In this document: one piece after another, positions 1 through 11,638 of the stretch
How the letters are laid out: the number at the start of each line of letters is the position of its first letter
Position numbering within the stretch: position 1 is the stretch's first letter
Assembly (NCBI GenBank): GCA_963678705.1
Contig: OY783221.1
Coordinates: 2,294,001 to 2,358,000 of the forward strand
Length of the DNA stretch: 64,000 nt
Reading direction: 5' to 3'
Source: Panorpa germanica
Lineage: Eukaryota; Arthropoda; Insecta; Mecoptera; Panorpidae
The notes under the pieces: model-generated
Told to the model about the DNA's origin: nothing
Database searches by the model: none
The model's input: only the letters and a program-made list of their open reading frames with translations
Translations under genes and position numbers: made by a program

Positions 1-1089
1 CGGATTACTGATTACACATTATGGTGTACGTGAACATGACGTCTGCTCTGAAGATAACAACTCTAGTTATTGCTACATTTTTAGGAATGTTGTGATCGAG
101 TATCACTTCTTTTTTGTTTTGGCCAGATAAACATTTGAGATTCCATAAGTTTTATTTAAATACGTTTTTGATTAATTTTTATACGTAGACCCTATTATCT
201 TTTTATTCATAATTTGCGGGGCTTTCTATGTTCGCTGTCTTAATATTACATAATAAATTTCTAAATCAAAATTAAATAGTTATTTTTTTAACGACTTCTT
301 AAAGACTGTTGTTTTTTAATAATCTCCTTATCTATTCCTTCTCCCTGCTTTGTCCTTTTTGGTTTTGTCCTTTTCTTCTTCTGAATCCTTACTTGCATTG
401 GACATGGCTTTTCTTTTCCTATCAGTATTCCTGTCTGTTTTCATTGAACCAACGCATTTAATATTTCGAATCAGTTATCCTTGCAAATGCAAAGTATCGC
501 TAGAAAATGTATATACAGTTTGAAGGATAATAACTTCAGTTATTTTTCACATATAATTATAGTAGGAAGTCGTCGGTGAGAGGACTCAGCAGCGGATATT
601 ACTAAACAAACACTGTATACATTTTGAGGGATCCTGGAGTACGCATAAAGTAATAATAATAAAAAATGTAATAGATACTCTATTGTTAAATTATCAATAT
701 TATTATTTACAGTTTTATTACACTTTTAATTTCTGCGAATTATATTACATGTGAATGCATTGATTTGACGTCATGTATCTTGTATAGATTGTATAATTTA
801 TCACCTTATCAGTTATATGACTAAACATATGATATCAATAAAGTACTTCAAATAACTACTTGGTGAAGAACCTTTCTCTGTTTTAAATTCTTCTAGTAAT
901 TTGGAAACTAAATTATATATTTCAAGTTTTAAAGATACAACCTTAATTGTTTTCTTCTCCAAACCAGAAACTTTAAAAAGCATCTGCAAAACAAACAGCT
1001 TGTAATATTATGCAAATATTTAGAAGCTAAATAAAATAGGGTTTTTTAATGAACGTGTGTAATACATTTTCTAACTTCATGTATTAGTA
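1..1089. other. AT-rich flank without recognised gene
   Basis: This stretch lies downstream of the first P450 gene. I see no convincing exon, RNA gene or transposon end in it. The only notable open frame is a 38-codon Lys/Arg/Glu-rich one on the minus strand at 328-444, too short and too low in complexity to call. Confidence 0.5.
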
Positions 1090-2995
1090 CTACATTATGA
1101 AGTCATTTTTTCTTTGTATTCTCAATTGCAACCCTCCCAAAGCAGTTGTCAGAAAACTCTTCGGGTCACAAATAATTTCATTTGGTGTGTTTGAACAAGT
1201 GGTTATCACGTAGTCTCTAAGACAATTGATGATTCCAATTTTAACTTGCAGAAGACCCAATCGTTCACCTTTAATAAAATATAAATTTAGAAAAAATCAG
1301 GTGTCTACAAACTTGCTCATACGAAAATATATAGCACCTATACAACCACGTGGGCCAGTTCCAAAAGGCAGATAACTGTAAGGGAGTCGAGATTGCTTGG
1401 CGTCTTTTGAGAATCTTTGTGGGTCGAATTTGTGCGGATTAGGATAATACTGAAATCATCATAATGGAAAATCAATTGAAGCATACAGAAACAATAATGA
1501 ATTCTAAATTAGATTTTGTGAAACGCTGAATTTTGTAGGTGAAATGAAAATATCTTAGGATCGCCATGAATTCCGCCAACTGAAACATAAACTGGAGTTC
1601 CATACTCCAATATAATGTGCTGATAAGGTTCTGGTAAACGATATCCTCCTTCCTGCATGCACACTCTCTCCAGAAATGGCACTGGAGGATACTTTCTCAA
1701 CGTTTCTGGTAAAAGGAAAGTATTTTTTAAATATATGTAACGTAATGTTTAATGTGGATCGCTTGCTAGTTGTGTGCATATCTTTGATAGCAATACAACT
1801 TGTTTTAAATAAAATACTGCACCTTCAACCACCATGTTAAGATATTCCATCTCGTTGATGCTGTCATAAGATAACTCCCCATTATTCTTGTCAAGTACCT
1901 CTTGAATTTCTTTTCCTAAAATTTCTTGATATTTCGGATTCATTGCCATTTCGTACAAGCAAAAAGCACCGGTTGTTGACGTTGTATCAAATCCGGCAAT
2001 GAAGAATGTGGCGGTCTGGGCAACCATGACATCTCCTTCAACCTCTAAAAAACACAAAGAAAAATGTGACAAGAGTTAGTATAATGATAGAAGACGCATT
2101 CGGGAATATATAAACATTAATACTAACTTAGGAGGCCATCTCCAAGCGGAGAGTTCTTCAACTTGACTAGAAGATCAACGAAGTCTTTTCGATTCCTTCC
2201 TGAACTCTCTCTCTCATTGACAACTTCATGTGTAACTTTTCTAAAAAACTCAGTCGTGTCTTTTGACATAAGATTACATTTAAACAACTTAACTAATCGT
2301 GGTATAAATAATATTGAAAGCCATTCAAACATCCTGTACCATTGAACCTCAAATATTTTTCTTCCGTAAGTTCTCACCTCATCTTTAGGATCATTAATAC
2401 TATTTGTTTTAATTCCAAGCGCAAACCGTGCAATTGTGTCGGTCGAATAATTCCCAAATAAGTCCTTCATGTCAACAATTAACTCATTTGTTTGCGAATC
2501 TTTAATTTCATTTGAAATGAAATCATGCAACTCTTCTCCAACTTCTTTTAGAGAATTAAACACGCCTTTTAGTCTTATAGGCGTGAAACTTGGAGATAAC
2601 TGTTTCCGGAGATCGTTCCAGCCATGCCCTTTAATAAAAGATAAATTGAAGTACCCAACAGGATCATACTTCTCATTAGAAGTGGTATATCTATGAGGAA
2701 AACTAGGAAAATCTTTGACTAGAAATTGTTTGATAAGTTCTGGGTCTCGTACTAATATGCCTGGTCTTTGAAAAATAAACAATCCATAGAGACCATACTT
2801 TGTACTGTTGTAGCAGTTGATGAAGAAATCAATTAGGGATGCTTTTTGCGTGAGCGGATCCCAGAAGCTGCCAATAACAGGGAAATATGCGGCACTGGGA
2901 ATTCCTTTTGAAATCCAATATCGTGAATGTCGTCGATGGAGGTAGATCAAGAGGACTGCAGCCAAGAGGGACCAAGTATATAGCAGCAATGACAT
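1090..2995 (-). CDS. cytochrome P450, CYP6-like, copy A (possibly splice-defective)
   Basis: Microsomal haem-thiolate monooxygenase of insect clan 3, the group that oxidises plant toxins, insecticides and endogenous lipids; the substrate is unknown. Five exons: 2995-2128, 2044-1823, 1705-1554, 1449-1338 and 1268-1090, joining in phase to about 510 residues, the normal P450 length. The start is the first Met, followed by an N-terminal membrane anchor of about 20 residues. Visible motifs are the I-helix AGFDTT near 306-311, the K-helix ETLR at 364-367, the meander FDPQRF near 422-427 and the haem loop [10 protein letters not shown] with ligand Cys near 450. Introns 1, 2 and 4 have GT-AG ends. 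Intron 3 does not: after the DPK codons the minus strand reads AT, where copies B and C read GT. The swapped bases may cripple splicing, so this copy could be a young pseudogene. Its second half is nearly identical to copy B. Confidence 0.88.
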
Positions 2996-3626
2996 CTAAA
3001 ATAATGCCAAAGAATTGTAGAAATATTCCCACCAAATTTATTTATTTTTCTTATTCATTTATGTCCAGAGCCAAAGTAAGAAATTTAAGTCAGTGCATGT
3101 TCTGTATTTGTATTGGATTTCGATGGTTGTGAATGGCTTTACAATTGTGAACCGGGATCGGTTAATACTGTGCTCTTATAAGAAAAATGTTAAATACACT
3201 TTCAGATTTACGTAAACATTTTTAAATTAAAAGTTTAAGCGATATTTATTTTTGTCTATTAGAAATTGTGGCTTAAATTTTACAATATTGAAATAAAATA
3301 CTTACATTTCAGTGACTTCCAAATAATCACCAATTCTTACTAAACAATAATTAGATTTAAAAAACTTTTACACAACTTACGAAAATAGGCAAAGGTCAAC
3401 TATTTTTGATAGCACCCAAACACTAACACGCTGTCATAATCTAACTGATAACAAATTCGTGCGTATTGTTAGTATCATCATTCCAAATATTCCAAACAAG
3501 GAATGAAAAACATTAACTCTTTGTAAAGGATTATAATGATTATGATAAAGAGATACAACGTTATTCTCTATTACATATAAATATTTTGCTTTTCATCAGT
3601 CTAACCTACATTACAACTACTTTTAA
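2996..3626. other. P450 intergenic spacer / 5' flank of copy A
   Basis: Spacer between the stop of copy B and the start of copy A. It contains stretches that recur upstream of copy B (near 5560-6130), for example a motif reading aaaaacattmrctctttgta, so the duplicated unit includes the promoter region. I see no TATA box I would defend. Confidence 0.5.
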
Positions 3627-5545
3627 TTAATTAAGATTTCTCTTTTGTATCCTCAATTGCAACCCTCCCACAGGCGTTGTCAGAAAACACTTCGGATCAG
3701 GAATAATTTCGTTTGGTGTATTTGAACAAGTGCTTATAACGTAGTCTCTAAGACAATTGATGATTCCAATTTTAACTTGCAGAAGACCCAACCGTTCACC
3801 TTTAACAAAATATAAATTTAGATAAAATCAGGTGTCTACAAACTTGATTATATGAAAATATATAGCACCTATACAACCGCGTGGACCAGTTCCAAAAGGT
3901 AGATAACTGTAAGGGAGTCGAGACTGTTTGGCGTCTTTTGAGAATCTTTGTGGGTCGAATATTTGCGGATTAGGATAATACTGAAATAAATATATTAGAA
4001 AATCAATTGCAGCACATAAAAAAAAACAACAATGCTGAATTTTGTAGGTGAAATGGAAATACTTTAGGATCTCTATGAATTCCGGCAACTGGAATATAAA
4101 TTGGAGTTCCATACTCCAATATAATGTGCTGATAAGGTTCTGGTAAACGATATCCTCCTTCTTGCATGCACTCTCTCTCCAGAAATGGCACTGGAGGATA
4201 CTTTCTCAACGTTTCTGGTAAAAGAAATGCATTTTTAAATCCATAACATCATTAACAGGTAAATATAGGTAACGTAAAATGTAATGTTACTGTTTTACAT
4301 AAAAAAGCTTTTGCGAGTTAGCATATTTATGCTTTTATTATTGTTTTAAATAAAATACTGCACCTTCAACCACCATGTTAAGATATTCCATCTCGTTGAT
4401 GCTGTCATAAGATAGCTCCCCATTATTGTTATCAAGCATCTCCTCAATTTCTTTTCCTAAAATTTCTTGATACTTCGGATTCTTTGCCATTTCGTACAAA
4501 CAAAAAGCACCGATTGTTGACGTTGTATCAAATCCGGCAATGAAGAATGTGGCAGTCTGGGCAACCATGACATCTCCTTCAACCTCTAAAAAACACAAAG
4601 AAAAATGTGACAAGAGTTAGTATAATGATAGAAGACGCATTCGGGAATATATAAACATTAATACTAACTAAGGACACCATCCTCAGGCGGAGAGTTCTTC
4701 AACTTGACTAGAAGATCAACGAAGTCTTTTCGATTCCTTCCTGAACTCTCTCTGTCATTGACAACTTCATGTGTAATTTTTCTAAAAAACTCAGTCGTGT
4801 CTTTTGACATAAGATTACATTTAAACAACTTAACTAATCGTGGTATAAATAATATTGAAAGCCATTCAAACATCCTGTACCATTGAACCTCAAATATTTT
4901 TCTTCCATAAGTTCTCACCTTATCTTTAGGATCATTGATACTATTTGTTTTAATTCCAAGTGCAAACCGTGAATTTGTATCAGTCGTATAATTCCCAAAC
5001 AATTCCTTCATGTCAATAACAAACTCATTTCTTTCGGAGTTTTTAATACCGTTTAAAATGAACTGGTGCAGTTCTTCTCCAACTTCTTTCAGAGAATCAA
5101 ACACACCTTTCAGTCTTGTTGGCGTGAAACCTGGAGATAACTGTTTCCGGATATCGCCCCAATGATGACCTTTGATAAACGCTAAACTATTGTACCCTAC
5201 CGGATCGTGCATCTTACTAGTAGTGGTGTATCTATTATGGAAACTTTGAAAATCTTTCACCATAATTTGTTTGATAAGTTCTGGGTCTCGTAGTAATATG
5301 CCTGGCTTGTGAAATATGAATATCCCAAACAGACCATAATCTGTGCTTTTATAACAATTAGTGAAGAATTCATGCAATGATACTTTCTGAGTTAAAGGAT
5401 CCCAGAAGCTGCCAATGACAGGGAAATATGCGGCACTGGGGATTCCTCTGGAAATCCAATATCGTGAATGTCGTCGATGAAAGTAGACCAAGAGGCAAAC
5501 AATGACTGCAGCCAAGATAGGCCAAGTGTATAGCAGCAATGACAT
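3627..5545 (-). CDS. cytochrome P450, CYP6-like, copy B
   Basis: Intact-looking clan-3 P450. Exons are 5545-4669, 4585-4364, 4214-4063, 3980-3869 and 3799-3627; all introns are GT-AG and phases match, giving about 511 residues. It has an N-terminal hydrophobic anchor, I-helix AGFDTT, K-helix ETLRKYPP, meander FDPQRF and haem loop [10 protein letters not shown] with ligand Cys near 453. Exon structure and lengths are the same as in copies A and C, so the array arose by tandem duplication. The last third of exon 1, intron 1 and exon 2 are almost identical to copy A, while the first half of exon 1 differs at many residues, which suggests gene conversion. Assignment to CYP6 rather than another clan-3 family is by motif resemblance only. 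Confidence 0.9.
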
Positions 5546-6171
5546 CTAAAAGAATGCTTAAGAATTTTAGAAATGTTACCACCAAAAATATTTATTATTC
5601 ATTTTTATTCAGCGCCAAAGTAAGAAATTTATTTGTTAATAACGTTATAAATGGTAAATCACTAATTAAACTCAATCGTAAGTTCTATTATAAGAAAAAT
5701 GGTACATTCAGTACAATGTTTCAGCATAAAAGTAATGATTTTTAAATAAAAATATTAAGGGATATTTGTATCTATTTAGCAGAACTTGTGACTTAAATTT
5801 TACAGTATTTTTAAAATGTTAAAATAAAATACGTACATTTCAGTGTCTTCCAGATATTCGCCAATCTTTACTAAACAATGATAAGATTTTAAAAACATCT
5901 TAACTTTCATACAAGTTAAAAAGCAGACAAAGGTCACCTATTTTTGATAGCTCCCAAATACCAACACGTTACTATCTTACCGATAACGAGTGCATATAAA
6001 TTATTAGTATAATCATTACAACCTTTCGATTAGTATATACTAGGAATGAAAAACATTCGCTCTTTGTAAAGGATCATAATAATTGTGATAAAGAGATACG
6101 ACATTATTCTCTACTAGATATAAAAATATTTTACATGTTATCAGCTTAACCATCATTAGTACTATTTCTAA
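5546..6171. other. 5' flank of P450 copy B
   Basis: AT-rich spacer with no exon. Parts of it align by eye with the sequence upstream of copy A (about 3060-3600), including the region around cctatttttgatagc and the downstream aaaaacattcgctctttgta. I read it as part of the ancestral duplication unit. Confidence 0.45.
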
Positions 6172-6446
6172 TTATTCATGCTTTCTGTTTTGTATCTTCA
6201 ATTGCCACCCGCCAATGGGAATTATCAGAAAACACTTCGGGTCACAAATAATTTAATTTGGTGTATTTGAACAAGTGGTTATCACGTGGTCTCTTAAAAA
6301 ATTGATTACTCCAACTTTAACTTGCAGAAGAGCCAGTCGTTCACCTTTAATAAAATATAAATTTAGATAAAATCAGATATCTAGAAAGATAATTATATAA
6401 AATTATATAATACCTATACAACCACGTGGGCCAGTTCCAAAAGGCT
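6172..6446 (-). pseudogene. P450 remnant D: exon 5 plus truncated haem-loop exon
   Basis: Positions 6344-6172 match P450 exon 5 and 6446-6414 match the 3' end of exon 4, encoding the haem-loop residues [11 protein letters not shown]. The exon 5 frame carries a premature TAA near 6255, where the intact copies read Glu after the residues TPN. Everything upstream of the haem loop is missing: at about 6447 the sequence changes abruptly and soon becomes a copy of the ARMC4 3' end. It is therefore a truncated relic of a fourth gene copy. Confidence 0.85.
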
Positions 6447-6475
6447 AAGAAGCCATTCAAAATATTAAAAAAAAA

Positions 6476-6610
6476 TTTGTAATTAATAACGAAGTATTTA
6501 ATACACTAGAAACTATAGCATAATTCTGAATATTTCCGCTGCAAGAGTTGATGTTACAGAGACACCCAGCGGATGAATCTTGAAGCTCACTGTTTTCATT
6601 GCAGTTGATT
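6476..6610 (-). pseudogene. copied fragment of the ARMC4 last exon and 3' flank
   Basis: This stretch aligns with 11606-11745, which holds the last coding exon of ARMC4 and its 3' flank. It keeps the run encoding [19 protein letters not shown] with small deletions. No other ARMC4 exon is next to it, so it is a non-functional duplicate. Its position directly beside P450 remnant D marks a duplication or deletion breakpoint between the two gene families. Confidence 0.75.
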
Positions 6611-6858
6611 GCAGTCTTGCGTGTTCTGACATTAATCTCATTTTATTATTTTAAAACATTTAATTCCTTTTACAATATTAAAAAAAGACGAAAAATTGCA
6701 TGTTAGGTAAAATTACGTACGTAACAAGTATAAACATAACTGTGTTTAAATAATCATAAAAACTAAAATATATTTATATTTTATTTATAATGCAAGAAAC
6801 AGATACGACATTTTTTTCTACCCCATATGTAAAAATTTTACATTAGTACTACAACTAA

Positions 6859-8714
6859 TTAATTAAGATTTCTCTTTTGTATCTTCAATGGCAACCCCCC
6901 TATAGGCATTACCAGAAATGTCTTTGGGTTTAAAATAATTTCATCTGGTGTATTTGAACAAGTGCTTATAACGTAGTCTCTAAGACAATTGATGATTCCA
7001 ATTTTAGCTTGCAGAACAGCCAATCGTTCACCTTTAACAAAATATAAACTTAGATAAAATTAAAAATCTATAAATTATACAGGAATGTATAATACCTATA
7101 CAAGTGCGTGGCCCAGTTCCAAAAGGCAGATAACTGTAAGGGATTCGAGACTGCTTAGCTTCTTTTGAGAATCTTTGTGGGTCGAATATGTGCGGATTAG
7201 GATAATACTGAAATAAACATATTAGAAAATCAATTGCAGCACATAGAAACAATAATGAATAGAAATAAGATTTTGTGAAACGCTGAATTTTGTAAGTGAA
7301 ATAAATATACTTTAGGATCGCTATGCATTCCGCAAAGTGAAAGATAAACTGGAGTTCCATACTCCAATGTAATGTGCTGATACGGTTCTGGTAAACGATA
7401 TCCTCCTTCCTGCGTGCACACTCTTTCTACAAACGACATTGGAGGATATTTCCTTAACGTTTCTAAAAAAAGAAATGTATTTCAATATCATTAACTTCAA
7501 CACGAAATGAATTTCCAAAACAAAATTCCAATAATATTGAACCTTCAACCACCATGTGAAGATATTCCATCTCGTTGATGCTGTCATAAGATAGCTCCCC
7601 ATTATTTCTGTCAAGCACATCTCGAATTTCTTTTCCTAAAATTTCTTGATATTTCGGATTCTTTGCCATTTCGTACAAACAAAAAGCTCCTAGAGTTGCC
7701 GATGTGTCAAATCCTGCACTAAAAAATATGGCAGTCTGGCCAACCATGACATCCCCATCAACTTCTGCAAATGCAATTGAAGTCAACAAATAACAAATAA
7801 AATAAAATGATATTCTAATTTGTAAACCAGATTTACTAACTTAGGAAGCCATCTACAGTAGGAGAATTCTTCAACTTCACTAAAAGATCAATAAAGTCAT
7901 TTCGGTTTTCTCCAGAACGCTCTCTATTATTGATAACTTCATGAGTTACCTTTCTAAAAAAATCAGTCGTTTTTTTTGGTAAAACTTTACATTTGAACAA
8001 GTGAACTATGTGTGGTATAAAAAATATTGCAAGACTTTCAAACATCCTGTACCATTGAAGCTCAAATACTTTTCTTCCATGAGTTCTCAATTCGCTGTTA
8101 GGATTATTAATACTATTTGCTTTAATTCCAAGCGCAAAGCTAGAAATTGTATCCGTCGTATAATTTGCAAATAATTCCTTCATGTCAACATGAAATTCTT
8201 TTTTTTCCGAATCTTTAATACCATTTGAAATGAACTGGTGCAGTTCTTCTCCAACTTGTTTCAGAAAAGGAAACACGCTCTTCATTCTAATAGGCGTGAA
8301 ACCTGGAGATAACTGTTTCCGTAGGTCGTCCCACTCACGACCTTTGATGAATACCAAACTGTAATACCCAACCGGATCGTGCATCTTACTGGTAGTATTG
8401 TATTTATCATAGAAACTTTGAAAATCTTTGATCATAATTTGTTTGATCAGTTTTGGGTCTCGTATTACAAGGCCTGGCTTGTGAAATATGAATATTCCAT
8501 ACAGACCATAATCTGTGCTTTTATAACACTTGTTGAAGAAATCTGTTAGCGATATTTTCTGAGTCAACGGTCCCAAGAAGCTGCCAATGACAGGGAGATT
8601 TGAGGCACTGGGGACTCCTTTTGAAATCCAATATCGTGAATGTCGTCGATGAAGGTAAACCAAGAAACAAACAACTGCGGCCAAGAGTGGCCAAACACTT
8701 AGCAGTAGTGACAT
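6859..8714 (-). CDS. cytochrome P450, CYP6-like, copy C
   Basis: Third complete clan-3 P450. Exons are 8714-7841, 7764-7543, 7462-7311, 7207-7096 and 7031-6859, all with GT-AG introns and consistent phases, giving about 510 residues. It has an N-terminal anchor, I-helix AGFDTS, K-helix ETLRKYPP, meander FDPQRF and haem loop [10 protein letters not shown] with ligand Cys near 452. The K-helix is followed by MSFVERVC, where A and B have VPFLERxC. It is the most divergent of the three along its whole length and shows none of the A/B homogenisation. A truncated copy of its first exon and promoter lies upstream at 9246-10455. Confidence 0.9.
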
Positions 8715-9172
8715 CTGGAAGATTGATTAAATCTGGTTCATTAAGCGAAATGCAAGCAAATATCAATGTTCCTTTACAGGTTAACATGTGGAACAAGCGA
8801 TAAACCAGTTGTTAAAAAACACAAGTTATATATTATAGACATCAACGTATTAATAAACTTACATTTTGATATAATGTCTGCTTAGTACAGCTAAGTAGTC
8901 AACACAAGTTACTTAAATAAATTAGCTGATGTCTGAAATTGTACAAACATAAATACATTTTACAAAAGTCAATTATTTTTAATAGCCTACATTTATTGCA
9001 CCGACACGCGGCGGCTCTTAAATTTGATGTTCACAATTACTGTTACAATACGAACATATAAAGAATGAGTTATTTTACTCAGACCTTGAAATTGTGAACA
9101 TAAACGTTACATATGTTAAACACGTTTACTAATATGCATCACGATCGAAAAGAATTTAAGTTAAAATAATGT
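8715..9172. other. 5' flank of P450 copy C
   Basis: No exon is visible. The stretch is repeated with good identity at 10282-10455 and again at about 10923-11110, so the promoter region of this P450 type was duplicated at least twice on its upstream side. Confidence 0.55.
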
Positions 9173-9231
9173 AACGGGCTTGTATCCTATGTCTTAATTT
9201 CTATAAAAGTGTACTAACATATATATTGATA
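9173..9231. mobile_element. terminal fragment of the 0.6-kb inverted-repeat element (family 1)
   Basis: The run matches the outer end of family 1 (gggcttgtgtcctatgtctt plus the following A/T-rich stretch) with a few substitutions. Only this end is present; the rest is deleted and P450 remnant E follows. Confidence 0.65.
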
Positions 9232-9245
9232 TAAAGTTCTAGAAT

Positions 9246-10455
9246 ATTGTGCTATTGTTGAATAATCTGCTAACGATATTTTCTGAGTTAACGATCCCAA
9301 CCCAGTAAACAATTTGGTGAAGTGCCCTATTTGGTGAAGTTCGAGTCACTCGTACAATTCTATTTTAACGCTTTACAAGTTCTCTACCTGTCACAGATTT
9401 TGTGTTAGTTATTCTTTCTTTTTCCAACATCATTCATTAAGTATTTCTGTTTCTTTCCCACATGGATATATTTTTTTTAAGTTCACTTTCATCTCATTTA
9501 TTCCAAAGTGAGAGAGAAACGAGATGCGTTAGACAAGTAAAATATATTTTTCACCGTTACACTTGTATACTTGTATAATATTTCGTTCAGTACAGATGTT
9601 TAAAGTATATGCTATCCTTTTTCAACAAATATTTCTTTAATGGTAATAGACAGACGCTATCTCCCTCAATCCCCGAATAGAATGTATATAAACGAAGATA
9701 GTACCTAGCGATGGTAAGACAGAGGTTTTAAATCTAACGCAGACCTGCCGATCGTGGATTTTTGAATCACCAAAACAATGTAAAAAACTAATATAACGAG
9801 TATTGTTGAAGATGAATAATATTCATTAAAAAAATCACGATCCGTACTAAAGATTACATCTATTTATTTCTTCATTTAAATATTTATATTTTGCAGACTT
9901 CAAAAAGTAGAATTCAATTAAGTTTTATACCCCTGCTAGTTTCAAGTTTATAACTCCGGTCATAAATCATAAACCAACTCCGCTTTTAATTCAGCAGTGA
10001 ACCGTCGTTGCAATGTCTGTAGCTCATAAAAAGGGCCTTTCCTATGAACGACTGAATAGAAAACGAACACGTTCCAGACAAAAAATTCATGATATGTAAT
10101 AGAAATTAAGTAGAATTTACTCCAAAATGTTTACTGGGAAGAAGCTGGCGATGATGGGAACATTTGAGGCACTGGAGATTCCTCTTGAAATCCAATATCG
10201 GGAATGTCGTCGATGAAGGTTAACCAAGAAACAAAGAATAAGTGCAGCCAAGAGTGGCCAAACACTTAGCAGTAGTAACATCTGGAAGATTGATTAAATC
10301 TGGTTCATTAAGCGAATATCAATGTTCATTTACAGGTTAACATGTGGGGAAGCGATAAACCAGTTGTTAAAAAACACAAGTTATATTTTATAGACATCAA
10401 GGTATTAATAAACTAACATTTTGATATAATGTCTGCTAAGTAGTCAACACAAGTT
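9246..10455 (-). pseudogene. P450 remnant E: exon 1 start and promoter, split by a MITE
   Basis: Positions 10281-10141 encode a P450 amino terminus (anchor, then RRHSRYWIS), and 9300-9246 continue the same exon (LTQKIS region). Between them lies a family-2 element at 9301-10138. Positions 10282-10455 match the 5' flank of copy C. With the insert taken out, the two halves join exactly as in copy C, whose corresponding site has a single AA. All later exons are missing, so it is a pseudogene. Confidence 0.85.
9301..10138. mobile_element. family-2 MITE (CCCAGTAAACA termini), 838 bp
   Basis: Starts CCCAGTAAACAATTTGG and ends CCAAAATGTTTACTGGG, an imperfect terminal inverted repeat. It has no transposase frame, so it is non-autonomous. 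It is flanked by AA on both sides, and the uninterrupted paralogous site in P450 copy C has AA once, giving a 2-bp target duplication. It is the longest of five copies in the window; the copy at 56362 shares both its ends. Confidence 0.9.
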
Positions 10456-11500
10456 ACATGTTTATCATGATCGTGATCTCTTTCATGGTTAAGGAACGCG
10501 TAGTGACATTAAAGGCCCCGGTCATGAGTTCTAGGGTGTAAAATATAGAAAACAACATGAAAACCGTGACATATGTTAAACACGTTTACTAATATACCTA
10601 CATTAAAACTACATTATGATGGTTATAAAATTGTTTGTAATTTTAATTTATCTAGCTTTAGCACAAACTGCACACAAGCCAAACTAAATTTAGTTGTGTT
10701 AAATACCGGCGAAACTGTTTTATAATCTGCTTTTTATTAATCAATACTTTCTACTAATTACTTTTGTACTTGATTTAAAAGCCATTTATTAATTAAATAT
10801 AATTTTTAATTCATATATTCTTAACTGCAAATTACAATTAATAATGCAGTAATTAATATATCAGAAACTATTACTTCAATTTCAATTATTGAGCGGGAAG
10901 ATTTAGCTAAGTCTAATTATATGTTAATGTCTGCTAAGTAATCAACACAAGTTTCTTAAATAAATAAGTTGTTGTCTGAAACTTTACAAATATAAATACA
11001 GTTTAGCAAAAAACAATTATTTTTTATAGCCTGCATTTATTGCACTAACACGCGGTGGATCTTAAATTTGCTGTTCAGATTATTGTTGTAGTATTTAAAA
11101 TAAATATTTCACTCTGACCTAGACGGTTTCCATTATACTACAAGTTATATTGAAATTCAAGGTAAATATTTACTAGTACACATTCAAACTTATGATTATT
11201 TAAATTTGATGAAATAACATCAGTTGTTTGTACGAAAAAATGTTTTTACAAATTTCATTAAACTTAGTATAGACAGGTACAGCTGCTTAAATTCTATTTA
11301 GTTGTTCATCTTAAGAATTGGAGATACAGAATGGTTTCCAGTTTTTAAATCTGCGTAAAAAGTACGCTACGAAATATATTTAATACGTCAAAATAAAATG
11401 CCTTGATAAATTCATAAATAAAGACATTTTTATTTTGTTTTGTTTTCTGTCAACAAGTCCCATATGGCAATGTTTTAAATTCTAATAACTTTAAAATCTA
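10456..11500. other. mosaic of duplicated flanks between P450 remnants and ARMC4
   Basis: No functional exon. Positions 10740-10880 resemble the 3' flank of ARMC4 (11520-11650), a third copy of that flank. Positions 10923-11110 resemble the 5' flank of P450 copy C (8870-9065). The order shows that one segment spanning the ARMC4 end and a P450 promoter was duplicated more than once and then decayed. Confidence 0.6.
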
Positions 11501-11638
11501 ATAACTTCTCACTGACTTTTCTGCTTGACTTAAAAGTCATTTATTAATAAAATAAACATAATTTTATTCTTAACAGTAAACTTTAGATTTCTTAACTACA
11601 AATTATAATTAATAACGAAGTATTTAATACACCAGAAA

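Noticed and set aside
328-444. 38-codon Lys/Glu-rich minus-strand frame
   Set aside because: Low-complexity, short and isolated. No splice or domain support.
1554-1560. U12-type AT-AC intron rescuing P450 copy A
   Set aside because: The donor reads ATATTTTC, not the ATATCCTT-type consensus, and the acceptor is an ordinary CAG.
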